In this document: positions 26,285 to 40,390 of the stretch, in pieces
How the letters are laid out: the number at the start of each line of letters is the position of its first letter
How positions within the stretch are numbered: position 1 is the stretch's first letter
From: Caenorhabditis elegans
Lineage: Eukaryota; Nematoda; Chromadorea; Rhabditida; Rhabditidae
DNA: 64,000 nucleotides
Direction: 5' to 3'
NCBI RefSeq assembly: GCF_000002985.6
Contig: NC_003284.9
Location: 9,424,001-9,488,000 of the forward strand
The notes under the pieces: generated by a model
Seen by the model: the letters and a program-made list of their open reading frames with translations, nothing else
Databases searched by the model: none
What the model was told of the DNA's origin: nothing
Made by a program: the position numbers and the translations under genes

Positions 26285-27992
26285 TTACTTGGTCTTTTTA
26301 GATTCAGTATTTTTTTGGCTGGAGACACGTTTCTTGAGTTGCTTAACTGGATCTTTTGGAGTGACGCCAGAACAAGCTGCGATTTGATACCAAATACAGC
26401 TGTAGAGAATGCAGATGAACCAAATGATGAAAACGTATTCTGCTCTGTTCTCGTAGTCTGTTCCACACACCGCGTACCATTCCAACGGCACACCTGGTTC
26501 TGGCTAAAAAATGTTTTGAATTCGTAACTAACTTCAAATTTTATATTACCTGTTGCGGTGGTCCTCCTGGCACACAATGGAAATCGATGTACTTCTCATC
26601 GTAGTTGTCTGTACAGAAATACTTCTGCTTTTGAAGCACAAGACCAGTCGGAGTTTGAACCTTCTGAGTTTCATTGCAAGGTCCAATTGGTTGATGGAGT
26701 CCATCACTGACAATACTAACTGGATCAGATATCAAAACGGCAATCATGAAGAAAAGGTACTCAATGGCAATTGCCGCCGCAAGTTCATCAAACCAATACT
26801 TGTTTCCAACACGAGAATTTTCATTTTTGTTCCTGCGATCCGCGAAAATAACTATCAATGCATAGATGGAGAGAAATGCAATTGTTGTGTACTCGGAATG
26901 AACCTGAAAATTTATCGTTCCAGAAATTTAAGACGGATAATCCGGCTACCTTGAAAATGTCATGAAGTGGGTGGTAAAGAAGAGCAAATTGGATGGTTCC
27001 CAGCCAAAAAGCTCCCATTCCAGCAAACACGATGCAAAGGATTTCTCTCGGAAGCCTGGAAAAATTATTCGTTAAAATATATACAAACAACGAAGCACTT
27101 TGGCTTCTTTCTTCAAACTATTGCTAGACTAGTTTTCATATAAACTTCTTAAATCTAAAAACCAGGTCTTAGAAAATTTCTGATGACTTGATTATTTACT
27201 TGATTACTTTAGTTGAACTCACTTTCTCCAATCATACTCTTTGTCAACTAGCTTATATCGAGAATACATAAGAATCCAAGTGAACGAGCAAGCAAACGAT
27301 GCGTGGAAGTAATACGAGTTCCAAGGTACCCAGTTCATTCTATCGAAAATGTTTGGATCGGTATCGTGCCACGTCCACCAGACAAGTTTGATTCCCATGA
27401 TATCGTATGGCATGTCAAGCATTACTGCTCCAAGACCTACTGCTGGGCCGTACGCCCACCATGGCAGATGAAGTCTGAAATTTGAAATTATTGATTATTT
27501 AAAAACTGTCACATATCTTACCTGCTCATAAGAACAAACGAAGTGTAGTCGAACATATGGTAGATACCGATGAGGATGTAGAGAGGAGCGCGGGCACCGA
27601 AGAAAGTCAGAATTCCCTGGGCCTGCCAGAAATTGTCCATATCCGGAATCCAGTAGCAGAGGTTTTCCACGTTGAGTGCATGGACAAGAATTCCAAACCA
27701 TACAAGTACAAATCGTGTTCCAGATCGCCAGGCATGTGCAAACGTGAGTCCGGCAAGAAGGAAGAACAAGATTTCACCAAATAAAAACGATGTATGATTT
27801 TCGTATATTGTAGAGACCGGTTGGTACTTGCAAATCCAATCGAACCACTGAAATTATTTTCTATAAATGATTTGCTAGTTAACAAATTACCTGAATAGCA
27901 TGTAGAGCCCGTTGGCCCCAAATTTTGCGAGACTCCGGCCCCACATCAAATGGCAAGTTGTCAAAGACGTATCGGTCCATCAAGTAGTCCAT
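26285..27992 (-). CDS. Multi-pass membrane protein, about 452 residues, nematode family of unknown function
   Basis: Six exons in transcript order: 27992-27891, 27847-27522, 27474-27223, 27055-26950, 26903-26550 and 26503-26285. Hydrophobic segments suggest seven to eight membrane passes: about 55-73 (FLFGEILFFLLAGLTFAHA), 80-96, 115-140, 145-165, 205-225, 235-255, a pair near 270-320, and one near 400-420 (AEYVFIIWFICILYSCIW). Aromatic residues are dense (WWAYGP, LVWWTWHD, NWVPWNSYYFHASF). A cysteine-containing loop of about 70 residues (CNETQK, YFCTDNYDEK, FHCVPGGPP) lies before the last segment and contains an N-glycosylation sequon (NET). The C-terminus is short and lysine-rich. It may belong to a nematode domain-of-unknown-function family. 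I see no transporter, receptor or enzyme signature, so no function is proposed. ATG 27992 lies two bases after a TTTCCAG acceptor. Confidence 0.85.
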
Positions 27993-29958
27993 GTCTGGAA
28001 AAATTATCTTCAAAATAAGAATCGTGAATGAGATATATAAACAAAAGAAACGCAAAAAAGATAAAGTTTTCGAGATCTGCAGGAAAACTATTGTTTAACT
28101 TTCACAATTTACTAGTAAGTGGAAAATAATTATATTTCAACTTTGAACAAATTGAAGTTTTAAATTCAAATATGCATTATAAAAAAGAATAGCGTTGCTT
28201 TTCTCATGACTCATCGCCGTAAACAGCCAAGACAGGAAAGTGTGCACTGTTTGTGATAGGGCGTCCTTTGACCAGTTGACCTCGATCGATATGCAGGCTA
28301 TGGGCACAAATGTAAACATAACAAGTACATGGCTAGCAAAGGTAGAAAGAGAACGGTCGACGGAGTAAATACGACGAGGATGGGTTACTTTGCTAATGGA
28401 GGAAATGACGTGGCAAGACACCATCCTTATACAGAAAAACGAATTCTTCTCCCGCCGTGAAGGAATGTCCATCATATTTTGAAAAAGTATATTATTATTA
28501 TTACTATTATAACATTTCGCTAACAAACTTTAAATTTAAAAAAAATGATTGAGCATAATTTTGAAAATGGCCGTTCGAAATGAATAAATTAACCAGCACG
28601 ACTAACGTTTTCCCAACTAAATAGCTATTTTCTAGAAGCACAATTTGTTATCATTATACAACTTAATGATAACAAAACGAATGAAAGACCACAATTTGAT
28701 AACTATGTTGCACATAGGTAAGGGTTAAAAAGTCGTCAGCTAGTCAGAAAGGAGAACGACAAAATGGTCAATGGACGTTGCTATTCCGTGGCAAATAAAT
28801 ATTTGTGTGCACGATGAAGGAGAGACCGTTCCGTTCGTCTCTTGGACCAGAACAAGGAGGGACCTTTGTAAGCAAACAATAACTGGTGCAATGGCATTTA
28901 TTAGGGTTGGATTAGGCTGAACATTATTGCTTTATTCGAAGGGAATGTACGAATTTATATCAGTATCCCACAATCAATTTTCAAGTTAAAAAATGTGCTA
29001 TGTCGAGAACGTTTAAAGTATTTGCTCCCTTTTCTTCAGCATTGCCGAGAATTGACTTTCACGTGTGTCACGTGCGGAGGACACTATTTTTCAAAATCCT
29101 CTACATTATGTGGATTTGCTCTTAAATTTACATTTTATGATTTTTCAGAGTGCCTAAAAATCGAGTGGTTATCTTTTTGAAACGTGTGATTGACAGAGAA
29201 TATCACTGGAAAAAACGTTATCGAAAATAATGTGAGCAGAAAAGACTACATAAATAGCATAGTTAATGTTTGAAACATAATTGTCGGTAAGGTTCGAAGC
29301 GATTTGTATTTTGAGTATTCCAAAATTTCAGGCCATCATCCACTTCATCTTCCATGAATTCAGTTTTGAACAAAATGTGCAAAGAGTAACTTTTTATCGA
29401 GTCCACATTTTCATAGAAGAATCATGCAATAGTGCATATACGGTATTGAAAAAAAATCTAAAATTAAATTTAAATGACCTTTATTAATAAATCTTACCGG
29501 AAATACGTTCGAAAAAAAATTTGATCAAAATTTTCATATTCATAATATGCATCAATTTCCGTATAATTGCGAATCTTATTAATACTGAATTTTAAAACTT
29601 GATTCTAATCTAAATGAACGATAAATAAAATATTCGAAAATGAGGTTTCACAGGTTTCTGAAATTTTTTTTCTAGATGTTCGAAACATCATCATTTTTTG
29701 CCAACTAGCTTTTTTATTTGAAATTACACTTCAGAAATGTATTCACCTACGAAGGTGCTTCCAATCCAGCGTAAGACAATTTAATTTTTTATTGTAGTTT
29801 TCGTATGATGAAATTTATTTCTTCTATGTAAATTTCGTACAAGAATAAAGAGGCGGTGCCATGTTGCTTGCCCGTTAAAAGTTCATCCTACTGCTGTCAG
29901 ATCCTATTTTTTTCAAATTTGAGATTTCAATCTGAAAATTCGTTCATATCAAGTGAAA
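27993..29958. promoter_or_regulatory. Divergent intergenic region with a GATA-site cluster
   Basis: Upstream of both the minus-strand membrane-protein gene and the plus-strand gene at 29959. No gene is supported. Three TGATAA sites lie within 55 bp at 28648-28653 (reverse), 28668-28673 and 28697-28702. TGATAA is the core bound by the intestinal GATA factors ELT-2 and ELT-7. Confidence 0.4.
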
Positions 29959-30660
29959 ATGTCTTCACGGCCATCAACTAACCTGGCAAGAATTATTGCT
30001 TCGATTAACCTACAAGAAGACGATGTGGTCCTTACTCCGGACCCATTGGCTTTTAATGGTCAAACAACAATGCCTATGTTCGATTTCAATCAAATTCCAG
30101 CTCCGAATTTGGAAGACAGTGTTGACAGAAAGGATGATGAAGAAGAGTTTTTCACGGCCTCACCTGGTTCCAGCAATTCAGGTTCAATGGTGGATGTTCC
30201 ACTTACTGTAGAACTGCTCACTTCTGACAGCAAATCAACTACTCCGAGACCCAGGTAGTGATTTTAAGATGAGGCTAAATAACATTCTAAAAATCTTAAG
30301 AATAGCGTGGGCTATCCCAAATGCGGCACATCATAAAGGTAGCAGCAAACATCAGAAGCAGTCAAAGTCTTCTCGGACTTTATTGAAAAAGGAGGAACGT
30401 TCGAATAATCGTTTGACAAATGTTCCAGCTGCAGCTACGTTTGAACATGACATCACGTGTAAGTCAAATTGGAGATATTCAATTTTTCTCGAAAAAAATA
30501 GAGACAAAAAAGTAAAAGCGAAAATGTACTTTTTTGTGTTTCAGCAGATGGATTAGATAACTGCCCGGAGCGTGAACGGAACAAGAAGCGAAAGCTGAAA
30601 AGACGACAAAATGGCAATGATGAGGGAAGCAGAAAATCTGAGAAAGAGAAAATACAGTGA
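29959..30660 (+). CDS. Unknown protein, 189 residues, basic C-terminal tail
   Basis: I do not recognise this gene. Three exons (29959-30254, 30301-30458 and 30545-30660) join in frame to give 189 residues. The N-terminal 30 residues (SSRPSTNLARIIASINLQ) are followed by a low-complexity acidic and Ser/Thr/Pro stretch (DRKDDEEEFFTASPGSSNSG), then basic segments (SSKHQKQSKSSRTLLKKEER). The C-terminus, RNKKRKLKRRQ, looks like a nuclear localisation signal. No folded domain, signal peptide or membrane segment is visible. The 46-bp first intron ends in an unusual CTTAAG acceptor, so that junction is the weakest part of the model. A further exon-like segment lies at 31374-31432. Confidence 0.65.
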
Positions 30661-31561
30661 AGAGCAGACGACCTTTTGAGACAACATGAACTATACCCGA
30701 CACTTGAAGGACGTCTACCTTGCATAAATTCACGATTTCAAACCGAACCCTTCTCACCCATAAACACAAAACCCTTTGTGACGCATATTTTTGTTACTTT
30801 CTCTGTTCAAATTTTCTGCTTTATGTAGTTCCAATTTTTCAACATATTTTAGCAAAAGTTTTTTGTATTCCGGATAATGTCTCTACTGTATCCATGATGC
30901 TAATTTTGTTTGTTAAGAATTTTACATTTAATATTGTATTTTTCGCTAAGTCGAAGTATAAAGTGTCATCAAATTTTGATTTCAAAGACGTTAAAAGAAA
31001 CAGACAAATCGTAATACGTTGGTTCGAAATCTTTTTTTAAAACAAAGTTCGTTCAGATATTTTAAATATAAAAATTAGTAAAAACACTCATGCACAAAAA
31101 CCTTATGTTTGATACAAAACGCTCAATTCAATTTTTCTTTAATTTTTAATTTTATCAGTAATTTCTGTTACTGAAACTGAGAGATGTGAAAGGTTTTTAT
31201 TATTTGTAAATTGAATTTAACTTGTACTACCAAATTTTCGCTTATTAATGTGCCAATTACTGGTTTATAATTTTTTGTTATGATTACCAACAAATTTTCA
31301 TTGAGCTTATATTTTTAATTTAATGATTGACATTTTTTAATCAAAAAATAAGTAATAAAATATTAATTTTCAGTCTGTAACTGCACCGCAAACATATTCG
31401 GACAGCTGTATTGCATACTACACTAAAACATACGGTAAGTTTTTTGTTTTGAAGTTTTAAAGGTCGGGCATGATTAGAGTTAGAAAAACCGTTATTAAAC
31501 TTTATTGAAATGGTTAAACTTTTTCATATTGACGTATTAATTTGCATTCTTATAATTTTTC
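30661..31561. other. Intergenic between convergent genes, with one exon-like segment
   Basis: Mostly AT-rich. The stretch 31374-31432 is bounded by TTTTCAG and GTAAGT and is open in one frame (SVTAPQTYSDSCIAYYTKTY). It could be an alternative 3' exon of the upstream gene or chance. The tba-8 poly(A) signal (AATAAA on the minus strand) is at 31501-31506. Confidence 0.35.
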
Positions 31562-34215
<2,654 letters not shown>

Positions 34216-35224
34216 GTTTTCGCGGATTTCGGCTCTTGTAACCTACAGTTTCAAACTGTCCAACTAAAATGGAAGGTCGTTTCTTCTGATTTTCAACTCA
34301 GATTAGCAGTTAAATTCACGCGTTATGTCAAAATACGGGACGATCCGTATCTCCCTTCTTTTTTTCGAAAACACCGCAAAAAGTTTCCACCGCATTTCGA
34401 AAACTGATAGCTATCTGACATGCCACGCTAAATCGAATTTAGGTCAAAAATTCAATACTGGAAAGAATTCAACAGTGAGCAGGAATGTTTTGAAATCAAA
34501 ACCAGAATGAAAAATAGGTTTACAAATTATTCTATAGACACAATAGAAAATAAGAGCCATATACGAAATTTTTAAATTTTTTCTGTATCCTAAGTTTCCA
34601 CTTTGAACATATTTTCTACATACAACAAGAACCAACGTACATAAATACGATTTGCCTGTTTCTTTTAACATCTTTGAAATCAAAATTTGATGATACTTTT
34701 CTCGAACGTGCAAAGCAGTCAAAATTGTTGCCCATTTTGTGCCAAAAGTAAATTCCGGAATATCACGTGTGTTCAGCTTGAGAAAGTAGTCTTTCGGTGA
34801 TTTTTTTTTTCTGTAATCTTATTTTATGTCTTGTTCTAAAATTTGTCTCGATTTTCTGAAAATCGTTTATGTTGATTCATCTTACCGATTAAATGATAGG
34901 CAACAACGTACTTGCAAGCACACCTATGGAAATAATTGCAAATTTTAAAAGATAATTATTTCATGACTATTCTGAACAGTAATTAGAAATATGGGAAAAT
35001 GAACAAAACAATTTAGGTCGTATATTGGGCAGGTATCAAAATTGTTTTAGGTGCAAGTTTTTTAGTCAAAAAAATTCATAGAACAAGAAAATCGCCTTGT
35101 TGCGTTTTTTGAAATGCATAATTAATATTATTATTTATTTTTAGACACGTTGTTCTGTTCCCAAGCCACATTCAATCCATAAAAGGAACTCAATTGAAAA
35201 TTGAACACTTTGATCACAAACAAA
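34216..35224. other. tba-8 upstream region, no supported gene
   Basis: AT-rich, with short open frames on both strands that lack domains. An acceptor-like TTTTTAG at 35138-35144 precedes the small open frame at 35225. Confidence 0.45.
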
Positions 35225-35308
35225 ATGCTCCCAGAAGATCCACAACCATTTTCTGGATCAATTGCCCCAATCAGTACGCCAAGTGCTCCCGTTGCCGATT
35301 TGGATTAA
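35225..35308 (+). CDS. Small open frame, 27 residues, tentative
   Basis: ATG 35225 to TAA 35306-35308 encodes a short acidic, proline-rich peptide beginning MLPEDPQPFSGS and ending VADLD. It lies 80 bp after a TTTTTAG acceptor and is followed within 45 bp by AATAAA-type sequence at about 35350. It could be a small gene or the last exon of a transcript whose earlier part I cannot find. The upstream in-frame stop argues against a simple extension. No function can be proposed. Confidence 0.25.
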   Translation: MLPEDPQPFSGSIAPISTPSAPVADLD

Positions 35309-35910
35309 AAATATATCATTCAGCTGTGTTTTATTACTTACTTGAACATGAATAATAAAATTCAAAACAACAATACATTTCAAAAAAAAATAGGTGCAAT
35401 AATTAGTTGATGTTTCTTTGGATTAGTTGAATAAAATTAGGTAGAATTGTCAGCAGTTTTCCTGTTTGTTCCTCTCTTGCAAATTATACACAGTATAATT
35501 GGAAAGTTATATTTGTTATATCCTCCTTTTTTCCAAACAATGCATTGAACAATCTGAATTTACTGACACAAACCAAAAAAAAGAGGATTGGAAAAAAAGG
35601 TTGTTGTGACATGTCTCTTGCCTCGGTCTATAGTTTTTGAAAACATTTTAATTAAAAGAAATCAAGTTAATTTCATTTTATGAGACTTTATTGGATAATT
35701 GAGATGAGAACTATAAAGCAGGGAAAATCAAGAAAAACATTTCGTCGATGAGATCAATGAGTGAACAAATTAGATGAGTGAACAAATTAGAATTGGTACA
35801 AAAATGAAACAAAAAAATCAGAAAAGTATTTTTCCGAGCTATTTCGAAATTATTAAATATCTATCAGTTTAGCAATAGATAGTTGTGAAAATTAATCAAG
35901 TTTCAATGTT
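35309..35910. other. Intergenic: 3' flank of zinc-finger copy 1
   Basis: No gene. A 17-bp tandem duplication (ATGAGTGAACAAATTAG) lies at 35757-35790. TTTATT at 35687-35692 gives AATAAA on the minus strand, a likely poly(A) signal for the gene ending at 35911. Confidence 0.5.
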
Positions 35911-36933
35911 TTAGATGGCTTCAACATCAACCATTTCCTCGTCATATTCAAACGACTCTTCATTAAGATCCTCATCAGCAGCGTAACCAATCTCCATACT
36001 TTGATTATTGATATCTTCTCCGTCGTCCAACTCATCAGAATCATACTCATCCCAATCAGATTCCTCCACCTGTCCATCCTCTGAAACATCGGAAGTTTCT
36101 GTGTCAGTAGCGTCTTCCATGTGATCAATGCTTCTGGACATTCTTTTAGTTGGGAAAGAGTAGACAATACTTCCAGTTCTTTCATCTTTCTGTTTCTTGA
36201 TCAAATAACGAACAAAGACGACATCAATCATATTCGAAACGTCAATCATGTAATCCTGGTACTTTTCAATGAAGTACTCCGAGAGTTCATCGAAATGAAG
36301 ATCAGGTCCAACAGGCTCCAAATTTGGGATAACTCCTTCGGGCAATGGCTGCTTTAGATCCTCTCTAATTTGAATGATGCGCTCATCAGTTTCAAAGTAC
36401 TGGAAGAGATTACAGAGACTATCATATGAAGTAAGCATGTTTCCAAATAGAGCTTTTGAATTTTGAATGAACGTTGAGTACTCGGATTTGTAGTTCGTGC
36501 ATTGTTTGGAATGAATAATCACTTCGGCTTCTTCGTTGAAACGTTCCATACACATTCCACACTTCTTGCACTCAGATGCTTCATACAATTCAGAAACACG
36601 TTGAGTCATCATTAAAAGACGATTTCCGTGCATGTGCATGTGATACTGAAAGTAGAAAACAATTGAATTTTAATTTTACAAAGATTTGACTTACATTCAA
36701 ATCGCGTTTTGCGTTTTCGAGACATTCATCAATATGCTGAATAAATGGGATTTCCGAATCGAACTTTGAACTGCAATCTGAGCACTGTAACTTGTGGATA
36801 TCTGAAGAAACGCTATTAGTCAAGAAATTGGATTAGGTTGTAGCTTACTCAAGAAACTGCGACAAGTGTTGATGTTTATTGGAGTTCTCCAAATGTCGAA
36901 AATTCTGTGAGGAATGCTAGTGACGGGAGTCAT
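35911..36933 (-). CDS. C2HC zinc-finger protein, copy 1 of an inverted pair
   Basis: Three exons in transcript order (36933-36849, 36801-36695 and 36645-35911) give 308 residues. Two zinc-finger-like motifs share one spacing, C-x2-C-x12-H-x3-C: Cys35, Cys38, His51, Cys55 (CSDCSSKFDSEI) and Cys93, Cys96, His109, Cys113 (CGMCMERFNEEA). Between them is a His/Met-rich HMHMHGNRLLMM. The middle (about 120-230) is mixed, with no known domain. The last 70 residues are very acidic (VEESDWDEYDSDELDDGED). The ATG follows TTTCAG with one intervening base. The gene is nearly identical to the plus-strand copy at 39356-40390, including both introns. Residue 105 is Glu here and Lys there. I do not recognise the family. 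The fingers suggest nucleic-acid or protein binding, as inference only. Confidence 0.85.
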
Positions 36934-39355
36934 TCTGAAAATTGTCAAATTAGGGCTGAAATTAGGATTTTAAACAATATTATGAATAAAAGAAACAGAT
37001 ACTAATACAACAAACAAACAGAAAACTTTTAAAAAAAAGTCAATTATTTGGAACAATGATTAAACTGTTTCAGATCACAACCTGACATTCCAAAACGAGT
37101 GAATGAGGAATAACTGACTATATTGGTTTACACAAACTGGTAGGCTCCACCCTTTTACCAGCAATATATTGGTATCGATTGTTCATTTTAGCGTCCCATA
37201 TCGTCTCATAGAGCATCACATTGCCACATACTGGATCACGATGTGGGAAATTTCACATGGTAGTCTACCAACAAACAGATTTACGGTAATTGTAAATGGG
37301 GAAAATGAATTATAGAAATACAGAACGGAGTATCTAATCGGCTACATGTCATATTGACACTTTGTCTTCCGAAATGACGATACTTTCAAAACCTACTACT
37401 GTACTATAAGAAACTTGTTAATGTACCAAGAAAGACAATGAAGACAATCAAATAAATAAAACACAAGGGAGGGATTATGGGTATTTTGTTTTGCATGATT
37501 GGATAATCGAGTAAGGATCTGTATTAGAGTTAGTTTGCGACATATATATATATATATATATATTTTATCAATAAAAAGGTAAAACTGATATGGCATATTG
37601 AAGCATGTATTGAACCTCTAAGTGTTCAAAGGAAAGCTTACGTATAATCAGCAAAAATGAACATTAATCGAAGGTTCACGCGATTCACATTTGCATTTCA
37701 TGATTTTTCTTAAAGATTCTAAGATACATGTTATAATGAGATTTTGGCGTCAAAAATGCTCATTTAAAAAAATCCTATTTACATGTCCGTGTTTGTGAAA
37801 AAACTACTTGAATAGATTTAAACACAAATACACTTTTTAGTACATTTGCAATAATTAAACAAAATTTGAAGATGAATATCACATATAATTAAATATATTC
37901 GCTATCTGTGTTTCCAGAGCACAACTATTGTTTTCAAATCTCGCGTAACTCATTTCTAATTGAAGTCAGACTAAAAGTGTTCTTTCTCGTTGATGTATAC
38001 TTTTTTATCGATAAATTAAGTAACTATTTGTTGTAAATGCGCAATTTTTTTTGAGAAAACATCAGTTTTTGTCACGAATTGATTGGTAATATTTTCTGAT
38101 CGAAGTAGGTACAAATCACTTTTGACTTTGATTGAAACCCATTTTTTATAAGACAAAACCGGCAATTGCCGAAGTTGCCGATTGCCGGGAATTTTGAAAA
38201 CCGGCAATTGCGGGAATTGCCGATTGCCGGAAATCAGAATTGCCGGAAATGTAAAGTTGATACTTCTTTGTAGATTTACGAGCCTAAAGAGGCATTTCAA
38301 TGAACAATTTTCTCTTTTCAAGCTCGAAATGTTTTAATCCTACAATGATTTACCATTTTATTTAAGAAAATGACTGATCGAATACTATAAAACACTGTGA
38401 ACATTTTCACTTTCCAAAATATAATTAGGTTTGAAAATTGCCGAAAATGTCCGGCAATCGGCAATTTCGGCAATTTCGGCAATTGCCAAAATTGTCCGAT
38501 TGCCGCGCAGCCCTGGTTGAGAGGACACTTTCTTGGTAGACAAAGTTTATTCTTTATTTTTTTGGAAACAGTTTTTCAGAAGATAAAACCCTTACGAAAA
38601 ATAGAAAAGTGAAAAGCAGAAACAGTTATTTTTCAAGAAAACGGCGGGGAACAATTTGAACAGTCAAATAAAATCTCCGATTTTTTTTTCTTTATTGATT
38701 TGCGTTTGTTCAAATGATTTTAGTTATAATTTTATAATTTTAATTCGTATCTTTACCTAAGGATCCTTACAACCTGATTCCGAGAAACAAGTAAAACTTA
38801 ATCATTACTCAAGCATAACTTATTGATTCAAACACGCTAATAATAGAAGAATGAAAAATGAATGCGGTCTCAATAAGCAGAAACTTGAAAAGTTCACCAC
38901 ACGTGTCTTTCTTTGAGTATCTTCAAGAAAAATCATAACATGTGAATCTGAAACATACGAACTTTCGATTGAAGTTCAGTTTTTAAATATAAAATCTTCG
39001 TATTTATATTAAAATGCATGTTTAAGCTCAATTCATGCTTTGATCTTCCATTTATCAGTTTTAATTTTGTGAAAATATATATGTCGCAAACTGTACCCCA
39101 GCTTAAATACAAATCTTAAGTCCATCATCAAGTGTTACAGTTCAAAATACCCAAAATCTGTCTTTTTTGTTGTAACTAATTTATTGTTTCCATCGTCTTT
39201 CTTGGTAAATTTCTTATAATGCACTAGTAGGTTTTTGAAAGTATCGTCATTTCGGAAGACAGAGTGTCAATATGACATGTAGCCGATTATCTGTTTTTTT
39301 TATTCATAATATTGTTTAAAATCCTAATTTCAGCCCTAATTTGACAATTTTCAGA
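36934..39355. other. Spacer between the inverted gene copies, presumed shared promoter region
   Basis: Both zinc-finger genes read outward from this region. It contains about 335 bp at 37001-37335 present only in the left arm, an AT dinucleotide run at 37543-37562, and the TTGCCG-type repeat cluster at 38155-38510. No further gene is supported. Confidence 0.55.
38155..38512. repeat. TTGCCG/CGGCAA dispersed repeat, inverted arrangement
   Basis: Dense copies of CCGGCAATTGCCG and related hexamers at 38159-38250, and the opposite orientation (GGCAATCGGCAATTTCGG) at 38450-38505, ending in GCGCAGCCCTGG. This resembles a common C. elegans dispersed repeat built from the same core. The two blocks could pair into a long hairpin. 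Confidence 0.65.
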
Positions 39356-40390
39356 ATGACTCCCGTCACTAGCATTCCTCACAGAATTTTCGACATTTGG
39401 AGAACTCCAATAAACATCAACACTTGTCGCAGTTTCTTGAGTAAGCTACAACCTAATCCAATTTCTTGACTAATAGCGTTTCTTCAGATATCCACAAGTT
39501 ACAGTGCTCAGATTGCAGTTCAAAGTTCGATTCGGAAATCCCATTTATTCAGCATATTGATGAATGTCTCGAAAATGCAAAACGCGATTTGAATGTAAGT
39601 CAAATCTTTGTAAAATTAAAATTCAATTGTTTTCTACTTTCAGTATCACATGCACATGCACGGAAATCGTCTTTTAATGATGACTCAACGTGTTTCTGAA
39701 TTGTATGAAGCATCTGAGTGCAAGAAGTGTGGAATGTGTATGGAACGTTTCAACGAAGAAGCCAAAGTGATTATTCATTCCAAACAATGCACGAACTACA
39801 AATCCGAGTACTCAACGTTCATTCAAAATTCAAAAGCTCTATTTGGAAACATGCTTACTTCATATGATAGTCTCTGTAATCTCTTCCAGTACTTTGAAAC
39901 TGATGAGCGCATCATTCAAATTAGAGAGGATCTAAAGCAGCCATTGCCCGAAGGAGTTATCCCAAATTTGGAGCCTGTTGGACCTGATCTTCATTTCGAT
40001 GAACTCTCGGAGTACTTCATTGAAAAGTACCAGGATTACATGATTGACGTTTCGAATATGATTGATGTCGTCTTTGTTCGTTATTTGATCAAGAAACAGA
40101 AAGATGAAAGAACTGGAAGTATTGTCTACTCTTTCCCAACTAAAAGAATGTCCAGAAGCATTGATCACATGGAAGACGCTACTGACACAGAAACTTCCGA
40201 TGTTTCAGAGGATGAGCAGGTGGAGGAATCTGATTGGGATGAGTATGATTCTGATAAATTGGACGACGGAGAAGAAGATATCAACAATGAAGGTATGGAG
40301 ATCGTCTACGCTGCTGATCAGGAAGTCAATGAAGAATCGTTTGAATTTGAAGACTTTGACGAGGAAATGATTGATGTCGAAACCATGTAA
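39356..40390 (+). CDS. C2HC zinc-finger protein, copy 2 of an inverted pair
   Basis: Three exons (39356-39440, 39488-39594 and 39644-40390) give 312 residues. The motifs match copy 1: Cys35, Cys38, His51, Cys55 and Cys93, Cys96, His109, Cys113. Up to about residue 240 I find only one amino-acid difference from copy 1 (Lys105 for Glu105), and both introns look identical. The acidic tail differs at many positions and is four residues longer (EESFEFEDFDEEMIDVETM at the end). Both copies have intact frames, splice sites and acceptors before the ATG, so both are likely functional. Poly(A) signal at 40708-40713. Function unknown. Confidence 0.85.

Larger units (their letters stand above)
35911..40390. 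repeat. Large inverted repeat carrying two gene copies
   Basis: The left arm is about 35911-37600 and the right arm about 39000-40390, in opposite orientation, with a spacer of about 1.4 kb. The arms include the whole genes plus upstream sequence. The phrase GTCATTTCGGAAGACA recurs inverted at about 37370 and 39250, and TATATGTCGCAAACT at about 37540 and 39080. Identity is near complete over the coding core and introns and clearly lower in the outer flank and in the 3' coding tail. Confidence 0.85.

Noticed and set aside
37543-37562. AT dinucleotide run as a functional element
   Set aside because: A simple microsatellite, shorter in the other arm of the palindrome; ordinary slippage explains it.
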